From the IMG/VR virus record IMGVR_UViG_3300002835_000316, positions 1 to 47,897 of that record: a stretch of DNA of 47,897 nt; one strand, 5' to 3'. This stretch comes from a virus. Position 1 is the first letter of the stretch; each line of letters opens with the position of its first letter. Position numbers and translations under genes: made by a program. Positions 1 to 6,979 of this stretch are shown here, in pieces. The notes beneath the pieces were generated by a model that did no database searches, had not been told where the DNA came from, and worked only from the letters and a program-made list of their open reading frames with translations.

Positions 1-2
1 CC

Positions 3-221
3 ACCCCTGGTGCTCGAGACGATCGTCACAAACTGGACGCCGGAGCCGTCGAGTTTCCCGAGGAACTCGCAGGGCCGATCCCGATGGTGGAAACGATCCG
101 ACCCCGACCGCGGAAACCCGAGCCCCCCGACCGTGGAAACCCAAAAATTCTCACGATACCAACTGTCCGCCGACCCCCCGAACGTAACAACCCGCGGCGA
201 AAACCGCAGAAATTATTTTAG
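3..221 (+). CDS. Possible C-terminal end of an unknown protein (5' partial)
   Basis: An open frame enters from the left edge and ends at TAG 219-221. The readable 72 residues begin with an acidic, ordinary-looking stretch (EFPEELAGPIPMVET) and then become rich in proline and arginine (RPRPRKPEPPD), ending RRKPQKLF. The end lies just upstream of a good promoter for the next operon, as expected for the tail of a preceding gene. Two copies of the leader box found before the downstream genes lie inside this frame, so the second half may be leader DNA read by chance. No family is recognised. Confidence 0.3.
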   Translation, partial: TPGARDDRHKLDAGAVEFPEELAGPIPMVETIRPRPRKPEPPDRGNPKILTIPTVRRPPERNNPRRKPQKLF

Positions 222-223
222 GC

Positions 224-251
224 TTGACTCGCAACGTGCCGATGTTATATT
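224..251 (+). promoter_or_regulatory. Sigma70-like promoter for the left operon
   Basis: TTGACT at 224-229 and TATATT at 246-251 are separated by 16 bases, close to consensus for both elements. The promoter lies just after the preceding open frame ends and about 60 bases before the first complete gene. Confidence 0.65.
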
Positions 252-309
252 TCAGACGTGGCCGGCAGACCCCGGCCGTGGAAACGACGACCCCGTAAGA
301 GGAAACGAG

Positions 310-588
310 ATGACGACCAACGAAAAAAACGCTGCCATTAGCCGAATGATCGTCGACCGGGTCGCAGCCGGCGAAGAGCTGTCGGCGGCGATCGATGCCG
401 TTCTCGGCGCCGGCACCCATGCTGCCATCGTCGACGACGTCTACCGGGCGCTCGTCGCCCGGAATGTGCTCGAGCAGGTCTGCGAGAACATGGGCACCGA
501 CGCCGCCGATGAATACGAAAACCTCGAGACAATGACCGTCGACGACGTGGCCGACGAACTGACCTACCTCGCCGACTATCAAGGCTAG
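310..588 (+). CDS. Hypothetical acidic protein, 92 aa
   Basis: The start is the ATG directly after the ribosome-binding box AGAGGAAACGAG, giving MTTNEKNAAISRMIVDRV. The frame is open further upstream, but the leader boxes and promoter lie there, so the internal ATG is preferred. The protein is acidic and probably all-helical, with no transmembrane segment and no recognised family. It is the first complete gene after the left promoter, which suggests early expression. Confidence 0.7.
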   Translation: MTTNEKNAAISRMIVDRVAAGEELSAAIDAVLGAGTHAAIVDDVYRALVARNVLEQVCENMGTDAADEYENLETMTVDDVADELTYLADYQG

Positions 589-669
589 CCTACATACCAC
601 GACATCCGGCCGGTGGCGCGTTGCCCCCGACCGGCGGAACGATTCGACCCCGATAGAGGAAACGAGATC

Positions 670-1782
670 ATGAGCACGACGATTCAAAAGACCGACCTTG
701 AGACGATCGCCGCCGCCGGGCTGGGCCGGAAGGCGAAGACGGCTCACGAGACGATGCAGGGTACCGCGGTCGGCTTCGCCACCGACGGCGAGACGTGGGT
801 GGAGGTGGTCGGCGACGCCGCCCCCGACGCCTCCCCGGGCCGCGTGGGCGAGGTCGACGCCGCCCCCGTGTGTGCGTCGATCACCGCCGGCGCGACGATC
901 GGCGGCCGAGACTTTCGGCGGATCGTGGCCGGCATCGTTCCGGCGACCGACACCGAGAGCAGCCGCTACGCTCTCGGCGGTGTGCTCCTCGAGGTGGCGG
1001 AGGGGTCGATGCTCGCCGCGGTGGCGACCGACGGCCGCCGGCTCCACGTCGGCCACGTCCAGCCCACGACGATCCACGGGCAGGCCGCCCCGATCGTCCG
1101 GTCGGAACACTGGCAGGCGCTCGCCGCGGCTGTGCGGGCGGCCGTGCGGAAGCTGTGCGGCGCCTCCGGCCGTCGGCTCGACGCCGTGATCGACCGGGGC
1201 GCCCTGTCGATCCTGGTCGGCTCCCACAAGCCGACCGGCGGCGAGGTGGTCGTCATGACGTGGGAGTCGTCGACCGACGACGGCCACGGTCGGCCGGTCG
1301 TCGTGCGGGCCGCGGCGCTCGCCGTGGCGGGGCGTTTTCCGCGGTGGCGGGATATCAAGCCGGCGGCCGGGTCGCGTCTCACGATCGACGTGGGGCGGGT
1401 TGCCGATGCCGTGGCCGACTACGCTCCCCTGCATCGGGCGGCCGAGCGTGCCGGGCGGGCGGCGTGGAAACTCGAGCAGGAAGAGAAGAAGCGCCGCCGG
1501 CAGTATCACGGCGGCGAATACCGGCACCCCGCCGGCCTGGTGTGCACCATCGAGGGCATGAGCGGATGCGGCGCGGATTGGGCGGCGCCGGTGCCGGCCA
1601 CACCCGTGCGTGTGAAGCTCGATCACGCGTACCTCGCCGATGCCCTCGCCGGGGCGGCCGCGTGGGGGGCGACGACGGCCGACGTCGACGCCACCGACGA
1701 CACGTCGGCGGTGAGCATCTCCGCCGGCGGTGAGCACGGCCCCCAGTTCCTCGCCGTCATCATGCCCATGTGCATGGATTGA
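670..1782 (+). CDS. Divergent DNA polymerase III beta sliding-clamp homologue
   Basis: Beta clamps are ring-shaped dimers that encircle DNA and hold polymerases and repair enzymes on it. This 370-aa product has nearly the family length (366 in E. coli). Residues 82-127 match clamp domain 2: a helix FRRIVAGIVPATD, then RYALGGVLLE (compare RYYLNGMLFE) and VATDGRRLHV (compare VATDGHRLAV). Further on GRFPRWRDIKP matches GRFPDYRRVLP. The C-terminus has YLADAL and a terminal VIMPMCMD matching the clamp ending VVMPMRL. The first domain is much shorter and hard to recognise. The central insert (about 255-300) is charged. The start follows a leader box with GAGGAAACGAG. Clamp ancestry is seen in the motifs; a processivity role for phage replication is inferred. 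Confidence 0.82.
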   Translation: MSTTIQKTDLETIAAAGLGRKAKTAHETMQGTAVGFATDGETWVEVVGDAAPDASPGRVGEVDAAPVCASITAGATIGGRDFRRIVAGIVPATDTESSRYALGGVLLEVAEGSMLAAVATDGRRLHVGHVQPTTIHGQAAPIVRSEHWQALAAAVRAAVRKLCGASGRRLDAVIDRGALSILVGSHKPTGGEVVVMTWESSTDDGHGRPVVVRAAALAVAGRFPRWRDIKPAAGSRLTIDVGRVADAVADYAPLHRAAERAGRAAWKLEQEEKKRRRQYHGGEYRHPAGLVCTIEGMSGCGADWAAPVPATPVRVKLDHAYLADALAGAAAWGATTADVDATDDTSAVSISAGGEHGPQFLAVIMPMCMD

Positions 1783-1888
1783 TCGCTGACCCCCGAGCCG
1801 GCCCCGTCGCCCGCGGGCGGGGTCGAGTCGGCGGCCACCGTGGCCCCGTGGATGGAAACCAGAGAACCCCGTAGAAGGAAACGAGACG

Positions 1889-2197
1889 ATGAAACAGGAA
1901 TGCGTGACGATCGGAATGCAGGCCCGCGTGAAGATCGGCCAACGGCTCGCCGAGGTGACGGTGCTCCGGCGGCTCGAGGGCCGCGGGCGGGCCCGGTTCG
2001 AGTGTCGCACGAGCGACACTGGCCGGCTCGTGAAGGCGACCGCGGCCCGGCTGCGTCCGGTGCCGCCCCCGGCGGTGCGTGCGATGGTCGATCGGATGGT
2101 GGCGGCGTCGGTGGCCCGTGCCGACGTCGACGCGATCGTGCTCGATCCGGCGCCCGGCTTGGAGGCTTGGGCCGCGTGCCCGGTTGGAGCCTACTGA
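1889..2197 (+). CDS. Hypothetical protein, 102 aa
   Basis: The ATG follows the leader box with AAGGAAACGAG. The N-terminal half (VTIGMQARVKIGQRLAEVTV, then KATAARLRPV) reads like a small beta-barrel of the type often found in phage translation- or nucleic-acid-binding proteins. The second half is predicted helical and alanine-rich. No family is recognised. It is preceded by a pair of leader boxes. Confidence 0.7.
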   Translation: MKQECVTIGMQARVKIGQRLAEVTVLRRLEGRGRARFECRTSDTGRLVKATAARLRPVPPPAVRAMVDRMVAASVARADVDAIVLDPAPGLEAWAACPVGAY

Positions 2198-2276
2198 CCG
2201 GCCGCCCCTGGACCCGCCGGCGCCCGTGGCCGGCGGCGAGGGGGATGCCGATCAACCCCGAAGGAGGAAACGATAC

Positions 2277-2600
2277 ATGAGAATCCCCCCGACCGTAGAA
2301 ACCGAATACCGTCTCTCGCCGCGCGTCGTGCTCCGGCCCGGCGATCGGTTCAAGGCGAGCGCCGGGCCGTATTATCGGCTCGACGACGGCCGCCGCGTGC
2401 CGATGGCTGCGAGGGGCACGTTCGTCCTCGTGGAGATCGTCAGGCAGCGTACTCGCGTCTTTCTGCTGGCCTACGGCCGCGATGGATGGGCGCTCCTGCA
2501 CGTCGAGGGCCGGCGGCGGTCGCGTGTGCCGGGGCTCGTCTGCCGCCCGTACAAAATCCGGCGAGCCTCAAGGGTTGACACCCGGCGCGCCGATGCGTAG
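2277..2600 (+). CDS. Hypothetical basic protein, 107 aa
   Basis: It starts at the ATG after AAGGAGGAAACGATAC. Its first codons contain another leader-box copy (2287-2302), read as PPTVET. The protein is basic, with beta-rich stretches (GTFVLVEIVRQRTRVFLLAYG) and an Arg-rich end. A promoter lies in its last codons. No family is recognised; a nucleic-acid-binding role would fit the charge but is not shown. Confidence 0.68.
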   Translation: MRIPPTVETEYRLSPRVVLRPGDRFKASAGPYYRLDDGRRVPMAARGTFVLVEIVRQRTRVFLLAYGRDGWALLHVEGRRRSRVPGLVCRPYKIRRASRVDTRRADA

Positions 2601-2603
2601 AGT
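2575..2603 (+). promoter_or_regulatory. Sigma70-like promoter inside the end of the preceding gene
   Basis: TTGACA at 2575-2580 and TAGAGT at 2598-2603 are spaced by exactly 17 bases. It lies about 80 bases before the next start codon and ahead of a paired leader box, so it probably gives a second transcript of the left operon. Confidence 0.65.
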
Positions 2604-2682
2604 ATCCGACAGATCAAGACAAGCAGGGGCAGCGTAGCCCCGACCGTGAGAACAATAGAACCCCGTAGAAGGAAACGAGATC

Positions 2683-2961
2683 ATGGCTGCGATGAAACGG
2701 TTTTACGAGGATTGTGCGGTGGCTGGACGGTGCCCGATCAGCCAGCGGACATTCAACTACCTGAACGACCTGGAGTCGATCGACGCCTCGATCGACTGGA
2801 TCGGCTACTGCGAGCACGACCACCGCAGTGCCGTCACCGGCCTGCTCGTGTCGCACGATTGCATCACGATGGAGTCGGCCCGCCGGCTCGTCGCGATCGG
2901 CTTGGCGAACGCGGAGATCGGTTCGTTCGTGGACAACTTCGGGGACTACTGCCCCGCCTGA
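2683..2961 (+). CDS. Hypothetical acidic protein, 92 aa
   Basis: Begins MAAMKRFYEDCAVAG after a perfect second leader box with its ribosome binding site. The protein is acidic and mostly helical, with a central stretch DWIGYCEHDHRSAVTGLL and a C-terminal NFGDYCPA. Cysteines and histidines are scattered rather than arranged as an obvious zinc site. It is the first gene after the promoter at 2575. No family is recognised. Confidence 0.68.
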   Translation: MAAMKRFYEDCAVAGRCPISQRTFNYLNDLESIDASIDWIGYCEHDHRSAVTGLLVSHDCITMESARRLVAIGLANAEIGSFVDNFGDYCPA

Positions 2962-3055
2962 CCGACTGCCGCCCCGGCTCGTTGCCTGGGCGGTTCGATG
3001 ATGGGATGATTTCACCGACCCCCGGATGGGGGGAACGATACGAAAGGGAACAACG

Positions 3056-3379
3056 ATGGCGACCGAAACGATGAAGCACACGGCGGCCCCCTGGACGATC
3101 CACTGGGGCATGGCGCAGGGTGGCGACGGCCACTGGATCATGGACGCGCAGGATCACGGCGAACTGTCGCGGATCGCGATGGTTGCTTTCCACGACGACA
3201 CTAGCGGCGACGAGACGCGGGCGAACGCGAAGGTGATTGGTGCGGCCCCCGAGCTGCTCGCGGCGCTGATGATCTGCTGCGACCAGTTGGCCGGGTGGGT
3301 CGATAGCGGCTCTGGCGATGCCCGCGACTTCTGGGCCGTGAAGATGGCGAAGGCCGCAATCGGTAAGGCGACGGCCTAA
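3056..3379 (+). CDS. Conserved phage protein of the 'NAKVIGAAPELLAAL' type, 107 aa
   Basis: The start MATETMKHTAAPWTIHWG follows AAAGGGAACAACG. An N-terminal 'H-T-x-x-P-W' stretch, a middle strand region, and the helix ANAKVIGAAPELLAAL are the marks of a very common family of small phage and prophage proteins whose function is unknown. Its presence supports the phage assignment. An ATG 30 bases upstream is possible but lacks a ribosome binding site. Confidence 0.72.
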   Translation: MATETMKHTAAPWTIHWGMAQGGDGHWIMDAQDHGELSRIAMVAFHDDTSGDETRANAKVIGAAPELLAALMICCDQLAGWVDSGSGDARDFWAVKMAKAAIGKATA

Positions 3380-3486
3380 CGACCCGCCCGCAACCCCCGG
3401 CCGGCGAAACGCTGGTACGGGGGCGACGGGCGGGCCGACGTGGCCCGGATCGTGGAAACCTAAAACCTAGAGATGAGGAGAGAAAA

Positions 3487-3723
3487 GTGTCATACGCGCA
3501 ATGCAAGATTGTGGATCATGCCGTGGAGTTCAAGCGGCTTTCATCGGGATACATTTCGGTCGGCGTCGATGGGTCGCTGGTCGGCAACTATGCCAACGAC
3601 GCAGAGGCGATCGTGGCTGCCCTCGAGCACGTTCGCATCGTCGAGCACATGCTGGAGCGGCCACTGCTCCCCAACAGCGTCCGCAAGACCTTGCGAGAAA
3701 TGGCGACGGCCAGCGTCGGCTGA
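3487..3723 (+). CDS. Hypothetical protein, 78 aa, GTG start
   Basis: A GTG start follows GATGAGGAGAGAAAA, a strong ribosome binding site. An upstream ATG at 3473 is in another frame. The product has a short beta hairpin region (RLSSGYISVGVDGSLVG) followed by two helices, the second containing ALEHVRIVEHMLE. No family is recognised. Two leader boxes (3395 and 3444) precede it. Confidence 0.62.
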   Translation: MSYAQCKIVDHAVEFKRLSSGYISVGVDGSLVGNYANDAEAIVAALEHVRIVEHMLERPLLPNSVRKTLREMATASVG

Positions 3724-3794
3724 CCCCGGCCTGTGGAAACGAGAGTTCGATTCAACCCTGCCGCCGCGTGCGGCGAAACCAGAGGAGATGGACG

Positions 3795-4142
3795 ATGATC
3801 TACTGGATTCTGACCGACATCGCCGGCGAGCATGGCCGGCGGCACGATGGCGACTGGGAGCCGCTCGAGCGGCGATCCCCGGCGAGCGACGAGGTGGAGC
3901 GGTTCCACCGCTACCGCGATGCCGTGGCGAAAGCGAAGAAGCTCAAGGCGAAGGACTGCCACTGCAAGCCGCTGAAGCAGGAGGGCATCGTGCTCTACTG
4001 GCGGCTGCCGGAGCGGGCCGGCGAGAGCGACCTGGCCGAGGTGATCGAGTTCAAGTCGAAGCGGCAGGCCGATGCGTGGAAGAAGCGGGCGATCGCAGAG
4101 GGCTGCGAGGTGATCGAGTGCCTGGGGACGGCGAAACGATAG
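3795..4142 (+). CDS. Hypothetical basic protein, 115 aa
   Basis: The ATG follows AGAGGAGATGGACG. The product is rich in lysine and arginine (AKAKKLKAKDCHCKPLKQ) and then alternates strands and helices (GIVLYWRLPE, LAEVIEFKSKRQADAWKKRA). The layout suggests a small alpha/beta fold. The gene lies between two leader-box regions and a 10-base spacer from the next gene, so those two are probably co-translated. No family is recognised. Confidence 0.62.
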   Translation: MIYWILTDIAGEHGRRHDGDWEPLERRSPASDEVERFHRYRDAVAKAKKLKAKDCHCKPLKQEGIVLYWRLPERAGESDLAEVIEFKSKRQADAWKKRAIAEGCEVIECLGTAKR

Positions 4143-4152
4143 GAGGCCGATC

Positions 4153-4335
4153 GTGACAAACAGACTCACCCCATACGAAGCAGGCTGGCTCACGATGCTC
4201 GTGGCCCGCGGGCTGGCGACGGAGGCCGAGGCCCGCGAGGCGATGCACCGCGTGGCCCAGGCGGCCGTGGACGAGCTGAACGCCAGGAGGGCCGCGAAAA
4301 AGCGGCTCAAGCGGCGGAAGCGAAACGACGATTGA
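4153..4335 (+). CDS. Hypothetical 60-aa basic protein, GTG start
   Basis: GTG start with AGGAGG directly upstream, 10 bases after the previous stop. The product is two helices followed by a strongly basic tail (RAAKKRLKRRKRNDD), as in small nucleic-acid-binding proteins. Without a recognised family this remains a suggestion. Confidence 0.58.
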   Translation: MTNRLTPYEAGWLTMLVARGLATEAEAREAMHRVAQAAVDELNARRAAKKRLKRRKRNDD

Positions 4336-4361
4336 CTACATAACGCGATTGTGGATAGCCT
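4332..4361 (+). promoter_or_regulatory. Sigma70-like promoter, -10 TAGCCT
   Basis: TTGACT at 4332-4337 and TAGCCT at 4356-4361, spaced by 18 bases, precede a leader box and the next gene. The same unusual -10 (TAGCCT) is used at 13766 and 24143 on the other strand. Confidence 0.55.
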
Positions 4362-4399
4362 ACAAACCCCGACCGTAGAAACCCAAGGAGGACGAGAAG

Positions 4400-4699
4400 A
4401 TGATTCTGCATGATGGCGAAACCGTTTACCTGTCGTTCACGTCAGCCGGCAACTACCGCGAGGCACCCCGTGCGTGGGTAACCGAGGCGATTGTGATCGA
4501 CGCCACGCACCGCGTCGTCCGCGAGCCGGAGAACGGCGACCGTGTCCGTGTGCTGTCAGATGTCGAAGGCGTCCACCAGTGCAAGGCGGCGGCGTGGGCG
4601 AGGTGCTCAAGCGAGTTGGCGGCGTTCGCGTCGTCCGTCCGTCTCAGGGCCGAGGAGTGCGCCGCCCAGGCCGCGAAACTTGAGGTCGCGGTAGCATGA
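4400..4699 (+). CDS. Hypothetical protein, 99 aa
   Basis: The ATG follows CAAGGAGGACGAGAAG, one of the best ribosome binding sites in the left operon. The N-terminal two-thirds is beta-rich (ETVYLSFTSAGNY, WVTEAIVIDATHRVV, DRVRVLSD) and the C-terminal third is one long alanine-rich helix. No family is recognised. A leader box (4367) lies before it and another (4701) directly after its stop. Confidence 0.68.
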   Translation: MILHDGETVYLSFTSAGNYREAPRAWVTEAIVIDATHRVVREPENGDRVRVLSDVEGVHQCKAAAWARCSSELAAFASSVRLRAEECAAQAAKLEVAVA

Positions 4700-4842
4700 C
4701 CCCCGACCGTTGGAACCAGTGCATCCGCGGCTTGCTGCTCGTCCGCCTCGGGCAAGAACTCGGGACGGACGGGCCGCTGGCGCGGGCTGTTCACGATTTT
4801 CTGGATGCCCTTATTGGCCTCGTCAGGTAGAATGCCACTGCT

Positions 4843-5118
4843 ATGACAACCATCGACACGAAAGACTATTACACGATGAGCCAGGCGGCCGTGAAGGCCG
4901 GCTGCCCGCGGCGTTCGCTCTACCGGATCATCGAGCGGCTTGGGGTCGACAGCATCGTCACGAGGGTGTTTGGGCGCAGCCTGATCCACAAGTCGAAGAT
5001 TCCGCTGATCCGGGCCGAGCACGCACCGCTGGGGTCGGATCGGCGGCACGAGATCGCCGTCGAGTACGGCCGCATGGGCGGCACGCAGAAGAAGATCAAC
5101 GCCGAGGCCAGGGGCTAG
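4843..5118 (+). CDS. Small helix-turn-helix DNA-binding protein, 91 aa
   Basis: The segment YYTMSQAAVKAGCPRRSLYRIIERLGV reads as a winged helix-turn-helix of the MerR/excisionase type: a 'tls eAA' helix, turn, then a recognition helix. The C-terminal part (YGRMGGTQKKINAEARG) is basic. It could be an excisionase-like architectural protein or a small repressor. The preceding 143 bases hold one leader box and a TAGAAT hexamer at 4831 but no clear -35. Its TAG stop shares the palindrome CTAG with the stop of the convergent HNH gene. Confidence 0.62.
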   Translation: MTTIDTKDYYTMSQAAVKAGCPRRSLYRIIERLGVDSIVTRVFGRSLIHKSKIPLIRAEHAPLGSDRRHEIAVEYGRMGGTQKKINAEARG

Positions 5119-5402
5119 GCGTTCTCAGCCGCAGTCTTCCGCGAGTGGCATTCGGCGTGGGCGAACTGGAGATTCTCCATCGCGTCCGTGCCGCCCCTGG
5201 CCTTCGGGATGATGTGGTCGACGTCCCCCCGGGCCGTGACGAGCTTGCCGCATATCTGACAGATGCCGGCGTCGCGGGCAATCACCGCCAGGCGGGTGCG
5301 GCGCCACGACGCGGAGCAGTACCCCCGTTCGTGTGAACTCGGGCGGTTCTCCTCCCTCCGGCGAAACGCGGCGGGCCTATACGTTGGGATTCTGCGCGGC
5401 AT
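5115..5402 (-). CDS. HNH endonuclease, 95 aa
   Basis: HNH nucleases cut DNA with a beta-beta-alpha metal site; phages use them with terminases or as free-standing nucleases. The ATG chosen gives the typical family opening MPRRIPTYRPAAFR. Residues 40-90 hold RLAVIARDAGICQICGK (CxxC zinc pair), DVDHIIPKARGGTD (catalytic DH) and ENLQFAHAECHSRK (asparagine, histidine and second zinc pair). A longer frame reaches 5459, but its start would overlap the preceding gene more deeply. It is the last gene of the long minus operon. Terminase genes are not nearby, so a packaging role cannot be argued from context. Confidence 0.85.
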   Translation of the reverse strand: MPRRIPTYRPAAFRRREENRPSSHERGYCSASWRRTRLAVIARDAGICQICGKLVTARGDVDHIIPKARGGTDAMENLQFAHAECHSRKTAAENA

Positions 5403-5712
5403 TCTGTGCCCACCCGACCATGAGAACCCGATGGGCATCGCGGGCAAACCACCACTCAATCACGATCCGCACCAGGGCATTGACCAAGATCGAGATCAGG
5501 AACATCGCGACGACGGAGCCATACTTCTCGCGGACGCGGCGGCAGACCTTCGCCTTCAGCACTTCGTCGAGGTGCTCCGGCCGGCAGCCGATCGGCCATT
5601 CCTCGACGATGATGTCGACGATGCGATCGCGGAGCCGGCCGTGCATGGCAAGCCGCATATCGCTCTTGCGGGCGACGAACGACTTCAGGGCGTGATATTG
5701 CGCGTCGGCCAT
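5377..5712 (-). CDS. Membrane protein, 111 aa, one transmembrane segment
   Basis: Begins MADAQYHALKSF after CCGGAGTTTGCC. A basic helical N-terminal region is followed by a hydrophobic segment (VVAMFLISILVNALVRIVI) near residues 73-93 and a short tail WARDAHRV-like region. It sits between the lipoprotein and the HNH gene and overlaps both, so translation is coupled. Size and topology would fit a holin or lysis accessory protein, but no holin family is recognised. Confidence 0.6.
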   Translation of the reverse strand: MADAQYHALKSFVARKSDMRLAMHGRLRDRIVDIIVEEWPIGCRPEHLDEVLKAKVCRRVREKYGSVVAMFLISILVNALVRIVIEWWFARDAHRVLMVGWAQNAAQNPNV

Positions 5713-5981
5713 TGGCAAACTCCGGTGGCGCATTGCGTGCCGCTAGAGACAACCCCCTTGCCGTCGCAGACGGGGCACTTCACCGGGGCCACGCGGCCGT
5801 CGGACAACTTTCCTGTCCCGTTGCAGTTGGTGCATTTTCCAGACGGTGCAGGGGCGGGCTTCGTGGAGGCGAGCACGGCGTAATACCCGAACGCGGCAAC
5901 CTGCGGCTGGACGTCCGCCGGCCGGGCCGGGCCGCGGGAGCACCCGATCGCGAGCACAGCGGCGATGGCGAGGAGTCGCAT
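5685..5981 (-). CDS. Lipoprotein with DnaJ-like CxxCxGxG zinc motifs, 98 aa
   Basis: The start codon overlaps the protease stop (TGATG). The N-terminus MRLLAIAAVLAIGCSRG is a lipoprotein signal with the lipobox LAIGC, so the mature protein is probably a membrane-anchored lipoprotein starting at Cys15. A proline-rich linker leads to two cysteine motifs, CTNCNGTGK and CPVCDGKG, which match the repeat of the DnaJ central zinc finger. Two more cysteines follow (CATGVC). An exported DnaJ-type zinc finger is unusual; a role next to the papain-like protease, for example as a chaperone or inhibitor, is only inferred from the overlap. Confidence 0.72.
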   Translation of the reverse strand: MRLLAIAAVLAIGCSRGPARPADVQPQVAAFGYYAVLASTKPAPAPSGKCTNCNGTGKLSDGRVAPVKCPVCDGKGVVSSGTQCATGVCQWPTRNITP

Positions 5982-6979
5982 CAGATGTTCCCCTTGGCTC
6001 CGTAGGACGGGAGCTTGCGACGCGGCCAGCCGGCGACGCTCGAGAGGGCGATGCAGGAGCACTTGTCGATCGTCGAGGCCAAGGCCCAGAAGGCACCGTG
6101 CGGGATGTCAATCTCCGTGCCCATCACGCGGCGCTGGCCGGTGTTCCATCGCGCCCAGGAGTTTTGCCAGCACACGAGCGGCTGGCCGTACTTGCGCACC
6201 GTCTCTGGCCGGTCGTCATAGCCGTGGAAGAGTTGGGCATGATGCCAAACCCCAACCTGCCGGCTCACGCCGTCCTCGTTCCGCTTGTTGTCGAAACCGA
6301 GGGCCGAGCAGTTGAACACGGCGTAGCCGGCCGCCAAGAAATCTCGCACCTGCTCGCGGCCCTTCACGACCGTGGCCGTGCGGGCGACGTACTTGCTGCT
6401 CTCAGCGAGCCACATGGCCCCCGGCGTCCGCGATCCGCCAAGGCGGATCGTCTTGTCAGTGTATCGGGTGAGGTCGATGCCGAGGTCCGGGTATGGTTTG
6501 CGAACCAGGAACCCTTTGGTCGTTGCGACCTCTGCGGACTTCGAGCAGACCCATCCGTCGGAATCGTAGCCTCGCCACGCCCACAGGCTCTCCGGGGCGA
6601 TCGCGCCCTGCTCGACGCCTTCGCGCGGCAGCTCCGGTGCGCCTTCGACGAGGCCAGTCACCTCGTCGGGCTTGCCGTCGTTGATCTCGACGGCGATCGT
6701 CGTGAGCAGGCAGTTCGCGGTTGCCCTGGCAACGCAATCTCCAGTCAACTGGGTCGGACCGGGGAACGAGCCGGGGAAGATTTTGTCGACCACCGGAAAG
6801 AGCATCGTGAGCTTGCCGCGGCCGGCGTCTGCGAACTCCCACTCGTGGGCCACAGCGGACCCGTCTGGGTTGCCGCCGCGACGAAGCACCGAATCGGCGA
6901 ACTCCTCGTCAGCCCGCAGGTCTTGCCGGCAGCCGAGGAGGCCGTTCGTATAGGCGTCGAGCGGATTGAAATCACTCAT
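5981..6979 (-). CDS. Papain-like (C1 family) cysteine protease, 332 aa
   Basis: Papain-type proteases use a Cys-His-Asn triad plus an oxyanion glutamine. All four are in the right order: Gln77 and Cys82 in GPTQLTGDCVARATANC, His247 in VGVWHHAQLFHGYDD (compare HAVxxxGYG), and Asn273 in VCWQNSWARWNTG (compare NSWGxxWG). No clear signal peptide or propeptide is visible; about 70 residues precede the active-site region. The gene lies in a run of membrane proteins and overlaps both neighbours. Phage-coded C1 proteases are uncommon. It may act in host lysis, in virion maturation or after ejection into the cell; the sequence does not decide this. Confidence 0.85.
   Translation of the reverse strand: MSDFNPLDAYTNGLLGCRQDLRADEEFADSVLRRGGNPDGSAVAHEWEFADAGRGKLTMLFPVVDKIFPGSFPGPTQLTGDCVARATANCLLTTIAVEINDGKPDEVTGLVEGAPELPREGVEQGAIAPESLWAWRGYDSDGWVCSKSAEVATTKGFLVRKPYPDLGIDLTRYTDKTIRLGGSRTPGAMWLAESSKYVARTATVVKGREQVRDFLAAGYAVFNCSALGFDNKRNEDGVSRQVGVWHHAQLFHGYDDRPETVRKYGQPLVCWQNSWARWNTGQRRVMGTEIDIPHGAFWALASTIDKCSCIALSSVAGWPRRKLPSYGAKGNI

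Larger units (their letters stand above)
102..4716 (+). repeat. Dispersed leader boxes, about 13 copies, one or two before most genes
   Basis: A 16-base box close to CCCCGACCGTGGAAAC recurs at about 102, 125, 270, 625, 1844, 2287, 2638, 3020, 3395, 3444, 3724, 4367 and 4701. Before several genes a second related box, CCCCGTAGAAGGAAACGAG-like (291-309, 648-666, 1867-1885, 2256-2274, 2661-2679), sits immediately before the start codon and holds the Shine-Dalgarno sequence. CCCCG and GAAAC are the most constant parts. The copy at 2287 lies inside the first codons of a gene. I see no such series on the minus-strand operons. The function is unknown; mRNA-level control is an inference from position. 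Confidence 0.8.

Noticed and set aside
795-1733. 312-codon open frame in another plus frame over the clamp gene
   Set aside because: Composition is almost only Arg, Gly, Ala and Pro; it is a shadow of the clamp gene, which has family motifs.
151-2019. 622-codon open frame on the minus strand opposite the left genes
   Set aside because: It runs antisense to the clamp and neighbours, is very rich in Arg, Gly and His, has no recognisable motif, and reflects GC-rich third positions of the real genes.
102-4716. Left-operon boxes as a CRISPR array
   Set aside because: The boxes are degenerate, irregularly spaced by whole genes and tied to start codons; there are no uniform spacers.
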